From Xanthomonas bromi (GTDB taxonomy: Bacteria; Pseudomonadota; Gammaproteobacteria; Xanthomonadales; Xanthomonadaceae): DNA of 64,000 bases. The stretch covers positions 62,001-126,000 of the forward strand of contig NZ_FLTX01000039.1 of assembly GCF_900092025.1 (NCBI RefSeq). Reading direction: 5' to 3'. The translations under genes were made by a program, and so were the position numbers. Of this stretch, positions 38,019 to 47,573 are shown one piece after another (positions within the stretch are counted from its first letter, which is position 1; every line of letters starts with the position of its first letter). Below the pieces are notes generated by a model. That model saw nothing but the letters and a program-made list of their open reading frames with translations, had not been told where the DNA came from and did not search any database.

Positions 38019-40370
38019 ATGACGCTGCTCGCGACCGCCACCAGCCTGGCCTACGGCGCCTCCGGCGACCTGGCCGATATGACAACGCTCCCGGATCAGG
38101 CGCAGCAAAGCGCTGCGGCCTTGCCGCAGACGCTGTATCTGGACGTCACCCTGAATCAGGCCGACCGCGGCCTGGCGCCGTTCGAACTGATCGACGGCCA
38201 CCTGCGTGGCTCGGTCGAAACGCTGCGCAAGCTGGGCTTCGTCCTGGCCGACCGCGCTGCCGGGGACCTGATCGACCTGGACCGACTGCCCGATGTGGAA
38301 GTGCGTTACGACGCCGCGCTGCAGCGGCTCGCGCTGCAGGTGCCGTTGGCGCAACTGTCGCTCTCCACCACGGTCCTGAAGGCCGAACAAATCGCGCCGC
38401 CGAGCGCTATCGCTTCGCCCGGCGTGCTGATCAATTACGACCTCTATGCCACGCGCAACACCGGCTCCAGCAACGTGTCGCTGGCGACCGAACTGCGCGG
38501 CTTCGGCATCGGTCGCGGCATGATCGACACCACCGCCGTGTTCCTGGCCTACGACAGACCGCAGGACGGGCGCTGGCGCAGTGAAGCGGTGCGCCTGGAC
38601 AGCGCCTGGCAGATGGATTTTCCCGACAGCGCCACCAGCCTCACCGTCGGCGACTTCTACAGTGGCTTTGTGGACTGGAGCCGCTCGATCCGCCTGGGCG
38701 GCGTGCAGGTCGGCCGCAATTACGCGTTGCAGCCGTACCGCGTGTTGACACCGACGCCCAGCTTCCTGGGCGAAGCGGTGGTGCCATCGACCGTGGAGCT
38801 TTACGTCGATGGCCTGCGCCAGTACAGCGGCCAGGTGCCTGCCGGCCCCTTCCAACTGGCCGCGCAACCGGGCATCAGCGGCACCGGCCAGGCGCAGATC
38901 GTGGTGACCGATGCCTTCGGCCAGGTGCGTCGGCTGGACTTTGCGTTCTACGGCACGCCGCAATTGCTGGCACGCGGCATTTCTGAGTGGTCGGCCGGCA
39001 TTGGCCACCTGCGCCAGGACTATGGCGTGCGCTCGTTTTCCTACGAATCGCGCACCGTGGCCAGCGCCACCTTGCGCAAAGGCCTGCGCGAGGACGTCAC
39101 CATCGAAGCGCATGCCGAAGCCGGCGGTGGCGTGGTCAATGCCGGTGCCGGCGGTGTGTGGTTGCTTGGCGTGGGCGGTGTGTTCAACGCCGCCTACGCG
39201 CACAGCCGGATGGACGCGCTGCGGGGCGGCCAGTACGTGCTGGGCTACGCCTGGAATAACCGGCGTTTCAACCTCAATCTGGCCACCCAGCGCACCCACG
39301 GCGACTACCGCGACCTGGGTGCGCTGCAAGGCGCGTTACCGGCACGCATCAGCGACCGCGCGGTGTTCGGCGTCAACGTCAATCAGATCGGCTCGCTGGG
39401 CACCAGCTACGTGCGGTTGAGTTATCCGCAGGGCGAGACCTCGCGCTACGCCAGCCTGTTCTGGTCGCGCAGTTTCGGGCGCAACTGGGCCGCCAACCTG
39501 TCCGGCAATCAAAATCTGGACGTCCACAGCGATCGCAGCCTGTACCTGTCGCTGTCAACTACCTTCGGCGAGTTGCGCCAGGCCAGCGCATCGATGCAGC
39601 GCAACGGCAACCGCACCGGATTCGTCGCCGATGTCAGCCAGCCGTTGCCCGGCGACGGCGACCTGGGCGGCATCGGCTGGCGCGTGCAGGGACGCGCCGG
39701 CGACGATGCCAGTGGCGGGCTGGCCGAGCTGGGCTGGTTGAATCGGATCGGCCGCTACAACCTCGGCGCGGCCAATCAGGGCGGCGACAGCTTTGGCTAT
39801 GCCAGCGCCAGTGGCAGCCTGGTGTGGATGAACGGTCGCGGCTTCGCCGCACGCGATATCCAGGATGCGTTCGCGGTGGTCTCCACAGACGGCCAGGCCG
39901 GCATTCCGGTCCGGCTGGAGAATCGCCTGATCGGCGTCACCGACGCTCGTGGCATGCTGCTGGTGACACCCCTGCAATCGTGGCAACGCAATCAATTGTC
40001 GATCGATACCTTGAACCTGCCGGCAGATCTGCGTGTGGACCGCGTCGATACCGCCGTCACCCCGCGCCAGCAATCCGGGGTGGCGGTGCGTTTTGGCATC
40101 ACCCGCGTGCGCGCGGCGATCATCGTGCTGCACGATGCGCAAGGCGTGCCGTTGCCGGTCGGCAGCGTGGTGCAGCGCGAGGGCGACGCCGAGCGCGTGG
40201 TGGTCGGCTACGACGGCGAAACCTATCTGGACAACCTGCAGCACGACAACCGCCTCCTGGTCGAATTGCCGGAGGGGCGCTGCACCGCACAGTTCGTCTA
40301 TCCCTCCAATCCCAGCGGAATTCCGCGTATCGGTCCGCTGCCCTGTGTGGGTGAGCAGAAAGCGCCATGA
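38019..40370 (+). CDS. Outer-membrane fimbrial usher
   Basis: A usher of about 783 residues starting at ATG 38019 (GGGGCGG upstream); the frame is open further 5' but overlaps the chaperone. The order is N-terminal chaperone-binding domain (LYLDVTLNQADRGLAPFELI), a 24-strand barrel (YALQPYRVLTPTPSFLGEAV, YGVRSFSYESRTVASATLRK) with plug, and two C-terminal domains (RGFAARDIQDAFAVVSTDGQ, GITRVRAAIIVLHDAQGVPL). It polymerises and secretes the fibre. The signal peptide is short and not basic from this start, so translation may begin slightly upstream at a non-ATG codon. Confidence 0.88.
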   Translation: MTLLATATSLAYGASGDLADMTTLPDQAQQSAAALPQTLYLDVTLNQADRGLAPFELIDGHLRGSVETLRKLGFVLADRAAGDLIDLDRLPDVEVRYDAALQRLALQVPLAQLSLSTTVLKAEQIAPPSAIASPGVLINYDLYATRNTGSSNVSLATELRGFGIGRGMIDTTAVFLAYDRPQDGRWRSEAVRLDSAWQMDFPDSATSLTVGDFYSGFVDWSRSIRLGGVQVGRNYALQPYRVLTPTPSFLGEAVVPSTVELYVDGLRQYSGQVPAGPFQLAAQPGISGTGQAQIVVTDAFGQVRRLDFAFYGTPQLLARGISEWSAGIGHLRQDYGVRSFSYESRTVASATLRKGLREDVTIEAHAEAGGGVVNAGAGGVWLLGVGGVFNAAYAHSRMDALRGGQYVLGYAWNNRRFNLNLATQRTHGDYRDLGALQGALPARISDRAVFGVNVNQIGSLGTSYVRLSYPQGETSRYASLFWSRSFGRNWAANLSGNQNLDVHSDRSLYLSLSTTFGELRQASASMQRNGNRTGFVADVSQPLPGDGDLGGIGWRVQGRAGDDASGGLAELGWLNRIGRYNLGAANQGGDSFGYASASGSLVWMNGRGFAARDIQDAFAVVSTDGQAGIPVRLENRLIGVTDARGMLLVTPLQSWQRNQLSIDTLNLPADLRVDRVDTAVTPRQQSGVAVRFGITRVRAAIIVLHDAQGVPLPVGSVVQREGDAERVVVGYDGETYLDNLQHDNRLLVELPEGRCTAQFVYPSNPSGIPRIGPLPCVGEQKAP

Positions 40371-41401
40371 CCAGGTACGCACCTTGGCGCCTGCTGCTGG
40401 CGCTGACCCTCGCTACCCTGTGGCTTGCGCCCAGCCAGGCGGCGCGGGCGGACACCACCTGCACGGCCACCCTGGGCACGACGCTGGCGTTCGGCAATGT
40501 CGCCGCCAATGGCACCACCGATGCGGTGGCAACGCTCAACGTCTCCTGTGCGACCGCCGCGCTCAGCGTCCTGGGGTACGCGCAGGTGAGCCTGTGCCTG
40601 GATCTGGGGCCCGGTAGCGCCAGTGGCGGCCTGTATGCGCCGCGCCGTATGCGCAACTCCACCAGCGACAGCCTGGACTTCCAGATCTATAGCAATGCCT
40701 CACGCACCCAGGTCTGGGGCGCCACCGCATCGACCACTCCCTCACCGGTTCTATTGACGCTGTCGTACGGCGTCCCGGTGATCACCGGCGGCTCGCAGAC
40801 CACCAGCGTCACGCTGTACGGGCGCATTCCAACCAATCAAATCCTGTCGATCGGCAACCACACCAGCACGTTCGGCGGCACCGACACGGTGCTGCGCTAT
40901 TCCTACAACGAGAGCGTCATCGGCGTCCCACCGGCGCCGAGCAGTTGTACGGCCGGTGGCACCGGCAGCAAGACCGCCAGCAACGCGTTCCCCTTCACCG
41001 CCTCGGCCAACGTGCCGGCACGCTGCAACACCTATGTCACCACCGACCTGGATTTCGGCAGCATCGCCGGCAGCATCAATACCGCCATCGACCGCACCTC
41101 CACCATCAGCCTGGCCTGCACCAACCGCACCGCCTGGAACATCGGCCTGGACAACGGCGTCAACGCCAGCGGCGGCACCCGACGCATGCGCCATGCCTCC
41201 AGCGCCAACTATGTCGCCTACCAACTCTACCGGGATGCCGGGCGCGCCAACCTCTGGGGCGCCACGATCGGCGTGGATACGCTGGCCGGCACCGGCAACG
41301 GCGGGACCCAGACGGTCACCGTCTACGGGCGTGCGGCCGCCTCGCAACTGCCCATCGCAGGGGCCTACAACGACACGGTGACGGTCTCCATCACTTACTG
41401 A
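40367..41401 (+). CDS. Two-domain SCPU fimbrial protein, probable tip adhesin
   Basis: ATG overlaps the usher stop (ATGA). The 344-residue secreted protein has a signal peptide (LWLAPSQAARA) and two SCPU domains, residues about 28-185 (TTCTATLGTTLAFGNVAANG, TLYGRIPTNQ) and about 190-344 (RCNTYVTTDLDFGSIAGS, QTVTVYGRAAASQLPIAGAY, final TVTVSITY). A pilin domain joined to a receptor-binding-like domain is how tip subunits such as CsuE are built, so the N-terminal domain may be the adhesin. Confidence 0.83.
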   Translation: MTRYAPWRLLLALTLATLWLAPSQAARADTTCTATLGTTLAFGNVAANGTTDAVATLNVSCATAALSVLGYAQVSLCLDLGPGSASGGLYAPRRMRNSTSDSLDFQIYSNASRTQVWGATASTTPSPVLLTLSYGVPVITGGSQTTSVTLYGRIPTNQILSIGNHTSTFGGTDTVLRYSYNESVIGVPPAPSSCTAGGTGSKTASNAFPFTASANVPARCNTYVTTDLDFGSIAGSINTAIDRTSTISLACTNRTAWNIGLDNGVNASGGTRRMRHASSANYVAYQLYRDAGRANLWGATIGVDTLAGTGNGGTQTVTVYGRAAASQLPIAGAYNDTVTVSITY

Positions 41402-41467
41402 CAGTTAATAAAGTTCGCTATGGGCACGTCGCTATTTGTTACGTCTCCAATGCAAACGATTGCCTTC

Positions 41468-41779
41468 ATGACACTGGTCACTCTCCTGAAGCGCTTGGCT
41501 TTGGTTGCTTTCGCCTGCGCCGCGGCCTCTACTGCGGCAAGCGCGGCCACCGGGCTGGGGCCGGAAAATTCCACACTGCACATCGGCCTGCGCCTGCTCA
41601 GTGGCTGCGAATTGCGGACCACGCCGCCACGCGCCAGTTGTTCCCGGGGCACGCCGATGGCGATCGCCGAGCCGGCCGGCAGCGAAGTGCCTTACGTCAC
41701 CAGCACCGGCCAGGACGCCGCCGCACTCGCCGGGCCGACGTCCGCCGGCAGCGCGCGCATCACCACCATCGCATTCTGA
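41468..41779 (+). CDS. Short secreted protein in the fimbrial operon, possible truncated pilin
   Basis: About 103 residues from ATG 41468 (41420 and 41450 are alternatives). There is a signal peptide (LKRLALVAFACAAASTAASA), then STLHIGLRLLSGCELRTTPP, a second Cys in RASCSRGTPM, and a final strand SAGSARITTIAF. The start and end strands resemble a fimbrial subunit but the middle is too short for a complete SCPU domain, so it may be an internally deleted pilin or a small chaperone-subunit cap. No good ribosome site. Its position between tip gene and second chaperone supports expression with the operon. Confidence 0.5.
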   Translation: MTLVTLLKRLALVAFACAAASTAASAATGLGPENSTLHIGLRLLSGCELRTTPPRASCSRGTPMAIAEPAGSEVPYVTSTGQDAAALAGPTSAGSARITTIAF

Positions 41780-41781
41780 GC

Positions 41782-42495
41782 ATGACCACGCCCCGCCACG
41801 TTCGCGGTCTGCTGGCTTCGGTGTTGGCCCTGGCCTGCGTCGCGGGAAGCGGCGCCGCCAGCGCTGCCGAGATCGCCATCGCTCCGACCACTGCGCATAT
41901 TCCGGCCGACAGCGATCAGGCCACCGTCTGGCTCTACAACCAGGCCGCGCAGCCATGGCGCGCAGACGCCAAGCTCTACCGCTGGCGCCAGAACGGCGAG
42001 CGCGAACTGCTCGAGCCGGCCACCGGCGCCACCGTCAGCCCGTCGCATTTCGAAATACCGTCGCAGGGCCGACAGCTGCTGCGCGTGATCCGACTCGGCC
42101 CCAGCCCCGCCCACGCCGAAGACAGCTACCGACTCGTCGTCACCCAGCACGCCATCGGCAACGAGAGCGAATTGCTGCGCTATTCCACTCCGGTGTTTGC
42201 ACTGCCCAGCCAACCCAGCGCAGCGCAACCGGCACTGCAGGCCACCCTGGCCGGACAAGGCAGCCAGCGTACTTTGCGGATCTATAACTCCGGCCTCAGC
42301 CATGCGCGCCTGGCTGATCTGGCCTATATCGATGCCGGCGGCACCCGCCGCCGCATCCGCGACGACCTCGCCGGCTACGTGCTAGCCGGGCAGACACGCC
42401 AATGGGCTTTGCCCGCCAACCTGCCCGCGGGCAGCGGCCGCTTTGTGGTGCGTATCAACAGCGATATCGAGAGTACGTTGGCCTTGGAACCGTGA
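41782..42495 (+). CDS. Second periplasmic fimbrial chaperone
   Basis: A 237-residue protein with signal peptide (VAGSGAASAAEIAI) and two Ig-like domains: IAIAPTTAHIPADSDQATVW, LYNQAAQPWRADAKLYRWRQ, and RQLLRVIRLGPSPAHAEDSY. It is clearly related to the first chaperone of this operon but divergent, so it probably serves another subunit. It starts 2 bp after the short protein. Codons at its end run into a GGGAATC-type repeat. Confidence 0.85.
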   Translation: MTTPRHVRGLLASVLALACVAGSGAASAAEIAIAPTTAHIPADSDQATVWLYNQAAQPWRADAKLYRWRQNGERELLEPATGATVSPSHFEIPSQGRQLLRVIRLGPSPAHAEDSYRLVVTQHAIGNESELLRYSTPVFALPSQPSAAQPALQATLAGQGSQRTLRIYNSGLSHARLADLAYIDAGGTRRRIRDDLAGYVLAGQTRQWALPANLPAGSGRFVVRINSDIESTLALEP

Positions 42496-42549
42496 ACCGT
42501 GAACCGTGAATGGGGAATGGGGAATGGGGAATCGGGAATCGGGAATTGG
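42488..42549. repeat. GGGAATC-type repeat at the 3' end of the fimbrial operon
   Basis: Tandem GAACCGT units followed by GGGGAATGGGGAATGGGGAA and then GGGAATC copies. It starts inside the last codons of the chaperone gene. The same family recurs after pyrH, lpxA, lpxB and dnaE. Confidence 0.7.
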
Positions 42550-42625
42550 TAGAGCGCTGTGCGGTGGCTGATCGCTTCTGGACCTGTGCATGTTCAGGTG
42601 AACTAGGCTTCCCGCTTCCCGCCAA

Positions 42626-42654
42626 TTGCACCATGCCCCCTAGACGGCTATACT
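42626..42654 (+). promoter_or_regulatory. Sigma-70 promoter of rpsB-tsf
   Basis: TTGCAC (42626-42631) and TATACT (42649-42654) are separated by 17 bp. Transcription from about 42661 gives a leader of about 240 nt before rpsB, the kind of long leader through which ribosomal protein S2 represses its own operon in enterobacteria. The leader (to 42902) has GC-rich inverted segments but I could not fold it reliably. Confidence 0.65.
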
Positions 42655-42902
42655 CCGCCGGCTGTTTTGCGTCTCTTACGCATTGCGTCGTCCACGTCGG
42701 ACGTCACCGACGAATTCACACCTGCTGCCGCCATCCGCGCCGGGGTGCCCTCACAAGGGGTTCGTCGCGGAGGCAACAGGGAAGCCCAACCCCGGAATCT
42801 TGTGCGTTTTGATGCGAGTTGCTCGCAAGAACCGCGCAGTCCCTGTGCGGACTTGCAACAACAAGCCGCGCACGGCGATTCCGCTCTTACGGAGTTACTG
42901 CA

Positions 42903-43706
42903 ATGCCCCAAGTCACCATGCGTCAGATGCTGGAAGCCGGCGTCCATTTCGGCCACCAGACCCGCTACTGGAACCCCAAGATGGCGCCGTACATCTTCGG
43001 CGCGCGCGGCAAGATCCACATCATCAACCTCGAGAAGACCGTTCCGCTCTTCAACGACGCGATGAACTTCCTCTCCTCGATCGCGCAGAAGCGCGGCACC
43101 GTGCTGTTCCTGGGCACCAAGCGCAGCGCGCGCGAGTCCATCAAGGAAGAAGCAGAGCGTTGCAACATGCCGTTCATGACCCAGCGCTGGCTCGGCGGCA
43201 CGCTGACCAACTTCCGCACCGTCAAGCAGTCGGTCGCCCGCCTGAAGGAACTGGAAGCCGCTGAAACCGACGGCACCTTCGAAAAGCTGGTCAAGCACGA
43301 AGTGCTGGGCCTGCGTCGTGAGCGCGAAAAGCTGGACGCCTCGCTCGGCGGCATCAAGGAAATGAACCGCCTGCCCGACGCGATCTTCGTGATCGACATC
43401 GGCCATGAAGACATCGCCATCAAGGAAGCCAAGAAGCTCGGCATCCCGGTGATCGCCGTGGTCGACACCAACTACGATCCGGCCCTGGTCGACTACGCCA
43501 TCCCGGGTAACGACGACGCCATCCGCGCCGTGCAGCTGTACGCACGTGCCGCTGCCGATGCCGTGCTGGAAGGCAAGGCCGCTGCGCCGAACTCGGCGTC
43601 GGTGCGCGAAGAAGAGTTCTCGGCCGAAGGCGCCGACGAAGGCAAGGGCCGTCGCGCTCCGGCCAAGAAGGGCGAGAAGAAGGCCGACGCCACGGCTGCC
43701 GAGTAA
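42903..43706 (+). CDS. rpsB: 30S ribosomal protein S2
   Basis: ATG 42903 with GGAG about 10 nt upstream. A 267-residue protein: [57 protein letters not shown], and [20 protein letters not shown] are diagnostic. A C-terminal acidic then Lys/Ala-rich tail (about residues 235-267) extends past the E. coli length. It binds late in 30S assembly near S1. It is followed by tsf after a 169-bp gap containing a hairpin. Confidence 0.98.
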   Translation: MPQVTMRQMLEAGVHFGHQTRYWNPKMAPYIFGARGKIHIINLEKTVPLFNDAMNFLSSIAQKRGTVLFLGTKRSARESIKEEAERCNMPFMTQRWLGGTLTNFRTVKQSVARLKELEAAETDGTFEKLVKHEVLGLRREREKLDASLGGIKEMNRLPDAIFVIDIGHEDIAIKEAKKLGIPVIAVVDTNYDPALVDYAIPGNDDAIRAVQLYARAAADAVLEGKAAAPNSASVREEEFSAEGADEGKGRRAPAKKGEKKADATAAE

Positions 43707-43717
43707 TCGGCATGCAA

Positions 43718-43745
43718 TGCGGCCGCACCATGCTGTGCGGCCGCA
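43718..43745 (+). promoter_or_regulatory. rpsB-tsf intercistronic hairpin
   Basis: Two copies of the palindrome TGCGGCCGCA (43718-43727, 43736-43745) are separated by 8 nt and form a 10-bp stem. No T run follows, so complete termination is unlikely; it may be a processing site or partial terminator that sets the S2 to EF-Ts ratio. Confidence 0.5.
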
Positions 43746-43875
43746 GCCCCGACGGTGCCATCACGGCCCGTCGTTGAGGCCACTGACTACATCTACGGGG
43801 GCGGCGGCATGCTGCACCGTCTCCTACTGGCGGAATCACTTCCGCCGCACGCATTCGTCCATATGAGGTAATTCC

Positions 43876-44754
43876 ATGGAAATCACTGCTTCCCTGGTCA
43901 AGGAACTGCGCGAGCGCACCGGCGCCGGCATGATGGAGTGCAAGAAGGCACTCGTCGAAAACGCAGGTGACATCGACGCCGCGGCCGAGTGGCTGCGCAA
44001 GTCGGGCCTGGCCAAGGCCGACAAGAAGGCCGACCGCGTTGCCGCCGAAGGCCGTATCGCCACCGCACAGGCCGGCGGCAAGGCCGTTCTGGTCGAAGTC
44101 AATTCCGAGACCGACTTCGTCGCCAAGGACGAGAACTTCCTGGCCTTCACCGAAGTCGTCGCCAACGCTGCACTGAACTCCGACGTCGCCGATGCCGACG
44201 CGCTCAAGAGCGTCAAGCTCGACAGCGGCGAGACCATCGAAGAGCGTCGCGCTGCGGTCATCGCCAAGGTTGGCGAGAACCTGCAGGTGCGTCGCCTGGT
44301 CCGTCTCGACAGCGCCAACAACGTCGCGGCCTATGTGCACGGCGGCCGGATCGGCGTGCTGGTCGAGCTGAAGGGTGGCGACGTCGAGCTGGCACGCGGC
44401 ATCGCCATGCACGTCGCTGCGATGAACCCGCCGCACGTCAAGGCCTCCGATGTTCCGGCCGAATTCGTTGCCAAGGAAAAGGAAATCGAACTGGCCAAGA
44501 TGTCCGAGAAGGACAAGTCCAAGCCGGCCGAGATCCTGGAAAAGATCATCAGCGGCAAGATCAGCAAGATCGTCAACGAAGTGACGCTGTACGGCCAGCC
44601 GTACGTGCTCAACACCGATCAGACCGTCGAGCAGGCAGTCAAGGCCGCCGGTGCCGACGTGATCGGCTTCCAGCGCCTGGCCGTTGGCGAAGGCATCGAG
44701 AAGGTGGTGGAAGACTACGCCGCCGAAGTGATGAAGCAGGCCGGTTTGGCCTAA
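43876..44754 (+). CDS. tsf: Elongation factor Ts
   Basis: A 292-residue protein with the signature [18 protein letters not shown], then the [10 protein letters not shown] motif that contacts EF-Tu, and the C-terminal [16 protein letters not shown]. It exchanges GDP for GTP on EF-Tu. AGGTAATTCC precedes the ATG. A strong terminator follows, so the operon is rpsB-tsf and pyrH is not on this transcript. Confidence 0.98.
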   Translation: MEITASLVKELRERTGAGMMECKKALVENAGDIDAAAEWLRKSGLAKADKKADRVAAEGRIATAQAGGKAVLVEVNSETDFVAKDENFLAFTEVVANAALNSDVADADALKSVKLDSGETIEERRAAVIAKVGENLQVRRLVRLDSANNVAAYVHGGRIGVLVELKGGDVELARGIAMHVAAMNPPHVKASDVPAEFVAKEKEIELAKMSEKDKSKPAEILEKIISGKISKIVNEVTLYGQPYVLNTDQTVEQAVKAAGADVIGFQRLAVGEGIEKVVEDYAAEVMKQAGLA

Positions 44755-44768
44755 TTCTTCACCGCTCA

Positions 44769-44800
44769 GAAAAAAACCGCGGCATGCCGCGGTTTTTTTT
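44769..44800 (+). terminator. Intrinsic terminator of rpsB-tsf
   Basis: The 12-bp perfect stem AAAACCGCGGCA / TGCCGCGGTTTT has almost no loop and is followed by eight T. It begins 15 bp after the tsf stop. The A run on the other side could also stop minus-strand transcription. Confidence 0.92.
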
Positions 44801-45030
44801 GCCTGCACGTTGCCCATCCACAACACGGCACGAACCTGAAGCGAACGCATACGACACAGCAGCAAGCGACCTCAACCCTACAGATTTCATCGGTGTTGCC
44901 GTTACCTTTGAATGCCGACCAGGCTTTTGGCGTCCATCACGCATGTTTTGCTGCGCGGCGATGGCGGAGCATGGCGCCTCCCACTCAACGACCGCGACTG
45001 TATGCTGGCGGTCACTGTCGGCGATGACTC

Positions 45031-46554
45031 ATGCAACCAGATCTCCAGGCCGCCCTGCACTACTGCCGTAACCTGCCATCGCCGCCCGGCGTTGCGCTGC
45101 GCATCATCGAACTTGCGCAGGACCCGGATGTAGACATGACCACGACCGCCAACGTCATCAGCATGGACATGGCATTGAGCGCGCGCATGCTGCGGGTGGC
45201 CAATTCGCCGCTCTACGCCAGCCGCCGCCGCATCGACAACCTTGGTCAGGCGTTGACCATGCTCGGCCTCAACGCGACCCTGAGCCTGGCACTGGGGTTT
45301 TCGATGGTGCATGGCGTACGCAGCACCTTCATCGCACACCCGTTGCATGAGCGCATCTGGCGCCGCGCCGGCCTGTGCGCGCTGGCCAGCCGCATCCTTG
45401 GCCAGGCCTACGGCATCCGCAAGCCGGAAGAATTGATGCTGGCCGGCCTGCTGCAGGACATCGGCAAACTCGCATTGCTGCAAGGCGCGCCCGAGGCGTA
45501 CGCGCCGCTGCTGGAGCAGGCACCCGACAATGCATCGCTGCTGGAAGCCGAACGCGAACATCTGGGTGCCACCCATGCCGAAGTCGGTGCGTGGCTGGCG
45601 CATCAATGGCAGTTGCCGCCGTATCTGCAGAATGCGATCGCACAAAGCGAAGAAGAGCCGGCGAGCCTGGAGCCCTTCATGGCCTGCGTGGCCCTATCCG
45701 GACACCTGGCCGACATCTGGCTCTCCGCCAGCGCCGTCACTGCCACCGAACGTGCGCAGCGGCAGGCCCAGGACGTGCTGGAACTGGACGCCGAACGCTT
45801 CGAGAAAGTGATCGAACGCATCGCCGAATCGCTGCCGGAACTGGAAGCGCTGTTCGATATCCGCGTGCCGCAGCCCGAGCACATCCAGATGATCTTCGAG
45901 CAGGCGCGCGAGCTGGCGATGCTGCGCAGCCTGCGCGAATTGCAGGATGTTGCCGAAGCGCGCCGGCATGCAGACGAATCGGAAAACCGCATGCGTCACC
46001 TGGCCGAGCAGGCCAGCCGCGATGCACTGACCGGGCTGTTCAATCGGCATCAGCTCGACACCGCGCTGACGCATGAGTTCGAACTGGCCTCGCGGCAGAG
46101 CTGGCCGCTGTCGATCGCCTTCATCGACCTGGACGAATTCAAGCGCGTCAACGATGCGCACGGGCACCTGGTCGGCGACGAAGTGCTGCGCAACTTCGCG
46201 CAAACCTTGCAGCGCATGGTGCGCACCAGCGATCTGGTCGCACGCTACGGCGGCGAAGAATTTCTGGTGATCCTGCCCAATACGCCCGCCGATGCGGCGC
46301 TGACGGTGATCGAACGCATCCTGACCGAAACTGCACGCACGCCGATGGCGCAACTGCCCGGCGGCCCGCTGCATATCACCTTCTCGGCGGGCCTGGCCAC
46401 GCACGGTGGTGTCGAGCGCCAGTTCGAAAGCATCGAACATTTATTGCAGGCCGCCGACAGCACGCTGTATCGCTCCAAGCATCGCGGCCGCAACCGCGTC
46501 ACCGCGTACGATGCGACCGAAGTACCAACGCCGCCGAACCCGCGCGCGCACTGA
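45031..46554 (+). CDS. HDOD-GGDEF protein, probable diguanylate cyclase
   Basis: A 507-residue soluble protein. Residues about 15-215 form an HDOD domain (LPSPPGVALRIIELAQDPDV, ISMDMALSARMLRVANSPLY, AGLLQDIGKLALLQ, where the HD dyad is QD, as is usual for HDOD). A short coiled coil follows (about 290-325), and residues about 335-490 are a GGDEF domain (SRDALTGLFNRHQLD, FIDLDEFKRVNDAHGHLVGD) with an intact active site GGEEF at 407-411. An inhibitory I-site RxxD is not obvious. It should make cyclic di-GMP, which controls motility, biofilm and virulence in this group. It stands alone between the tsf terminator and pyrH. Confidence 0.92.
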   Translation: MQPDLQAALHYCRNLPSPPGVALRIIELAQDPDVDMTTTANVISMDMALSARMLRVANSPLYASRRRIDNLGQALTMLGLNATLSLALGFSMVHGVRSTFIAHPLHERIWRRAGLCALASRILGQAYGIRKPEELMLAGLLQDIGKLALLQGAPEAYAPLLEQAPDNASLLEAEREHLGATHAEVGAWLAHQWQLPPYLQNAIAQSEEEPASLEPFMACVALSGHLADIWLSASAVTATERAQRQAQDVLELDAERFEKVIERIAESLPELEALFDIRVPQPEHIQMIFEQARELAMLRSLRELQDVAEARRHADESENRMRHLAEQASRDALTGLFNRHQLDTALTHEFELASRQSWPLSIAFIDLDEFKRVNDAHGHLVGDEVLRNFAQTLQRMVRTSDLVARYGGEEFLVILPNTPADAALTVIERILTETARTPMAQLPGGPLHITFSAGLATHGGVERQFESIEHLLQAADSTLYRSKHRGRNRVTAYDATEVPTPPNPRAH

Positions 46555-46661
46555 GCAACCGGTCAGGCAGCCGCCAACAAAGGAATTTTTACCACGCCAG
46601 GTGACGGGCATCCGCTAGAATTGCCGGCGTTTGCCGATCCCCTACCCCGAGGCCCTCCCCC

Positions 46662-47384
46662 ATGTCCGAACTTTCCTATCGCCGCATTCTTCTCAAACTT
46701 TCCGGGGAGGCGCTGATGGGAGACGGGGATTACGGCATCGACCCCAAGGTCATCAATCGGCTGGCGCACGAAGTGATCGAAGCCCAGCAGGCCGGCGCGC
46801 AGGTGGCACTGGTCATCGGCGGCGGCAATATCTTTCGCGGTGCCGGCCTGGCCGCCAGCGGCATGGACCGCGTCACCGGCGATCACATGGGCATGCTGGC
46901 CACGGTGATCAATGCGCTGGCCATGCAGGATGCGCTGGAAAAGCTCGGCGCCAAGGTGCGCGTGATGAGCGCGATCAAGATCAACGACGTCTGCGAGGAT
47001 TTCATCCGTCGCCGCGCCATGCGTCACCTGGAAAAGGGCCGTATCGCGATCTTCGCCGCCGGCACCGGCAATCCGTTCTTCACCACCGATTCGGGCGCCG
47101 CGCTGCGTGCGATCGAGATCGGTGCCGACCTGCTGCTGAAGGCAACCAAGGTCGATGGCGTGTACGACAAGGACCCGAAGAAGCACAGCGACGCGGTGCG
47201 CTACGACAGCCTGACCTACGACGAGGTCATCCTGCAGGGACTGGAAGTGATGGACACCGCCGCGTTCGCGCTGGCACGCGACAGCGATTTGCCGCTGCGC
47301 ATCTTCGGCATGAGCGAGCCCGGCGTGCTGCTGCGCATCCTGCGCGGCGAGCAGATCGGCACGCTGGTGCAGGGACGTAGCTGA
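46662..47384 (+). CDS. pyrH: UMP kinase
   Basis: A 240-residue amino-acid-kinase-fold protein: [45 protein letters not shown] and [13 protein letters not shown] are diagnostic. It phosphorylates UMP to UDP for RNA and for UDP-sugars used in lipid A and peptidoglycan. A TAGAAT -10-like element lies at 46616-46621. A GGGAATC-type repeat starts at the stop codon, then 190 bp to frr. Confidence 0.98.
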   Translation: MSELSYRRILLKLSGEALMGDGDYGIDPKVINRLAHEVIEAQQAGAQVALVIGGGNIFRGAGLAASGMDRVTGDHMGMLATVINALAMQDALEKLGAKVRVMSAIKINDVCEDFIRRRAMRHLEKGRIAIFAAGTGNPFFTTDSGAALRAIEIGADLLLKATKVDGVYDKDPKKHSDAVRYDSLTYDEVILQGLEVMDTAAFALARDSDLPLRIFGMSEPGVLLRILRGEQIGTLVQGRS

Positions 47385-47385
47385 G

Positions 47386-47411
47386 TTTCGGGAATCCGGA
47401 TTGGGGAATCG
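47386..47411. repeat. GGGAATC-type repeat after pyrH
   Basis: Two degenerate units, CGGGAATCCGG and TTGGGGAATCGC, begin 2 bp after the pyrH stop. Confidence 0.55.
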
Positions 47412-47513
47412 CACAGGCGCAGTGCCGCACGCTGTGCGGCGATCTCCAACCCGGGCACTCGGCGTCAACAGGGTCGGCAAGTGAACCGGCTGCGCGGGTC
47501 CTGACGGCCCGCA

Positions 47514-47542
47514 AGTCGTGAAACCTCAGTCCCGGCTATAAT
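47514..47542 (+). promoter_or_regulatory. Possible promoter upstream of frr
   Basis: A perfect -10 hexamer TATAAT (47537-47542) lies 31 bp before the frr ATG. The -35 region (AGTCGT at 17 bp spacing) is poor. It could drive the frr-uppS-cdsA-dxr-rseP-bamA string. Confidence 0.4.
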
Positions 47543-47573
47543 CCCCGGATTCAGCTCCACACGGATTCCGGCG

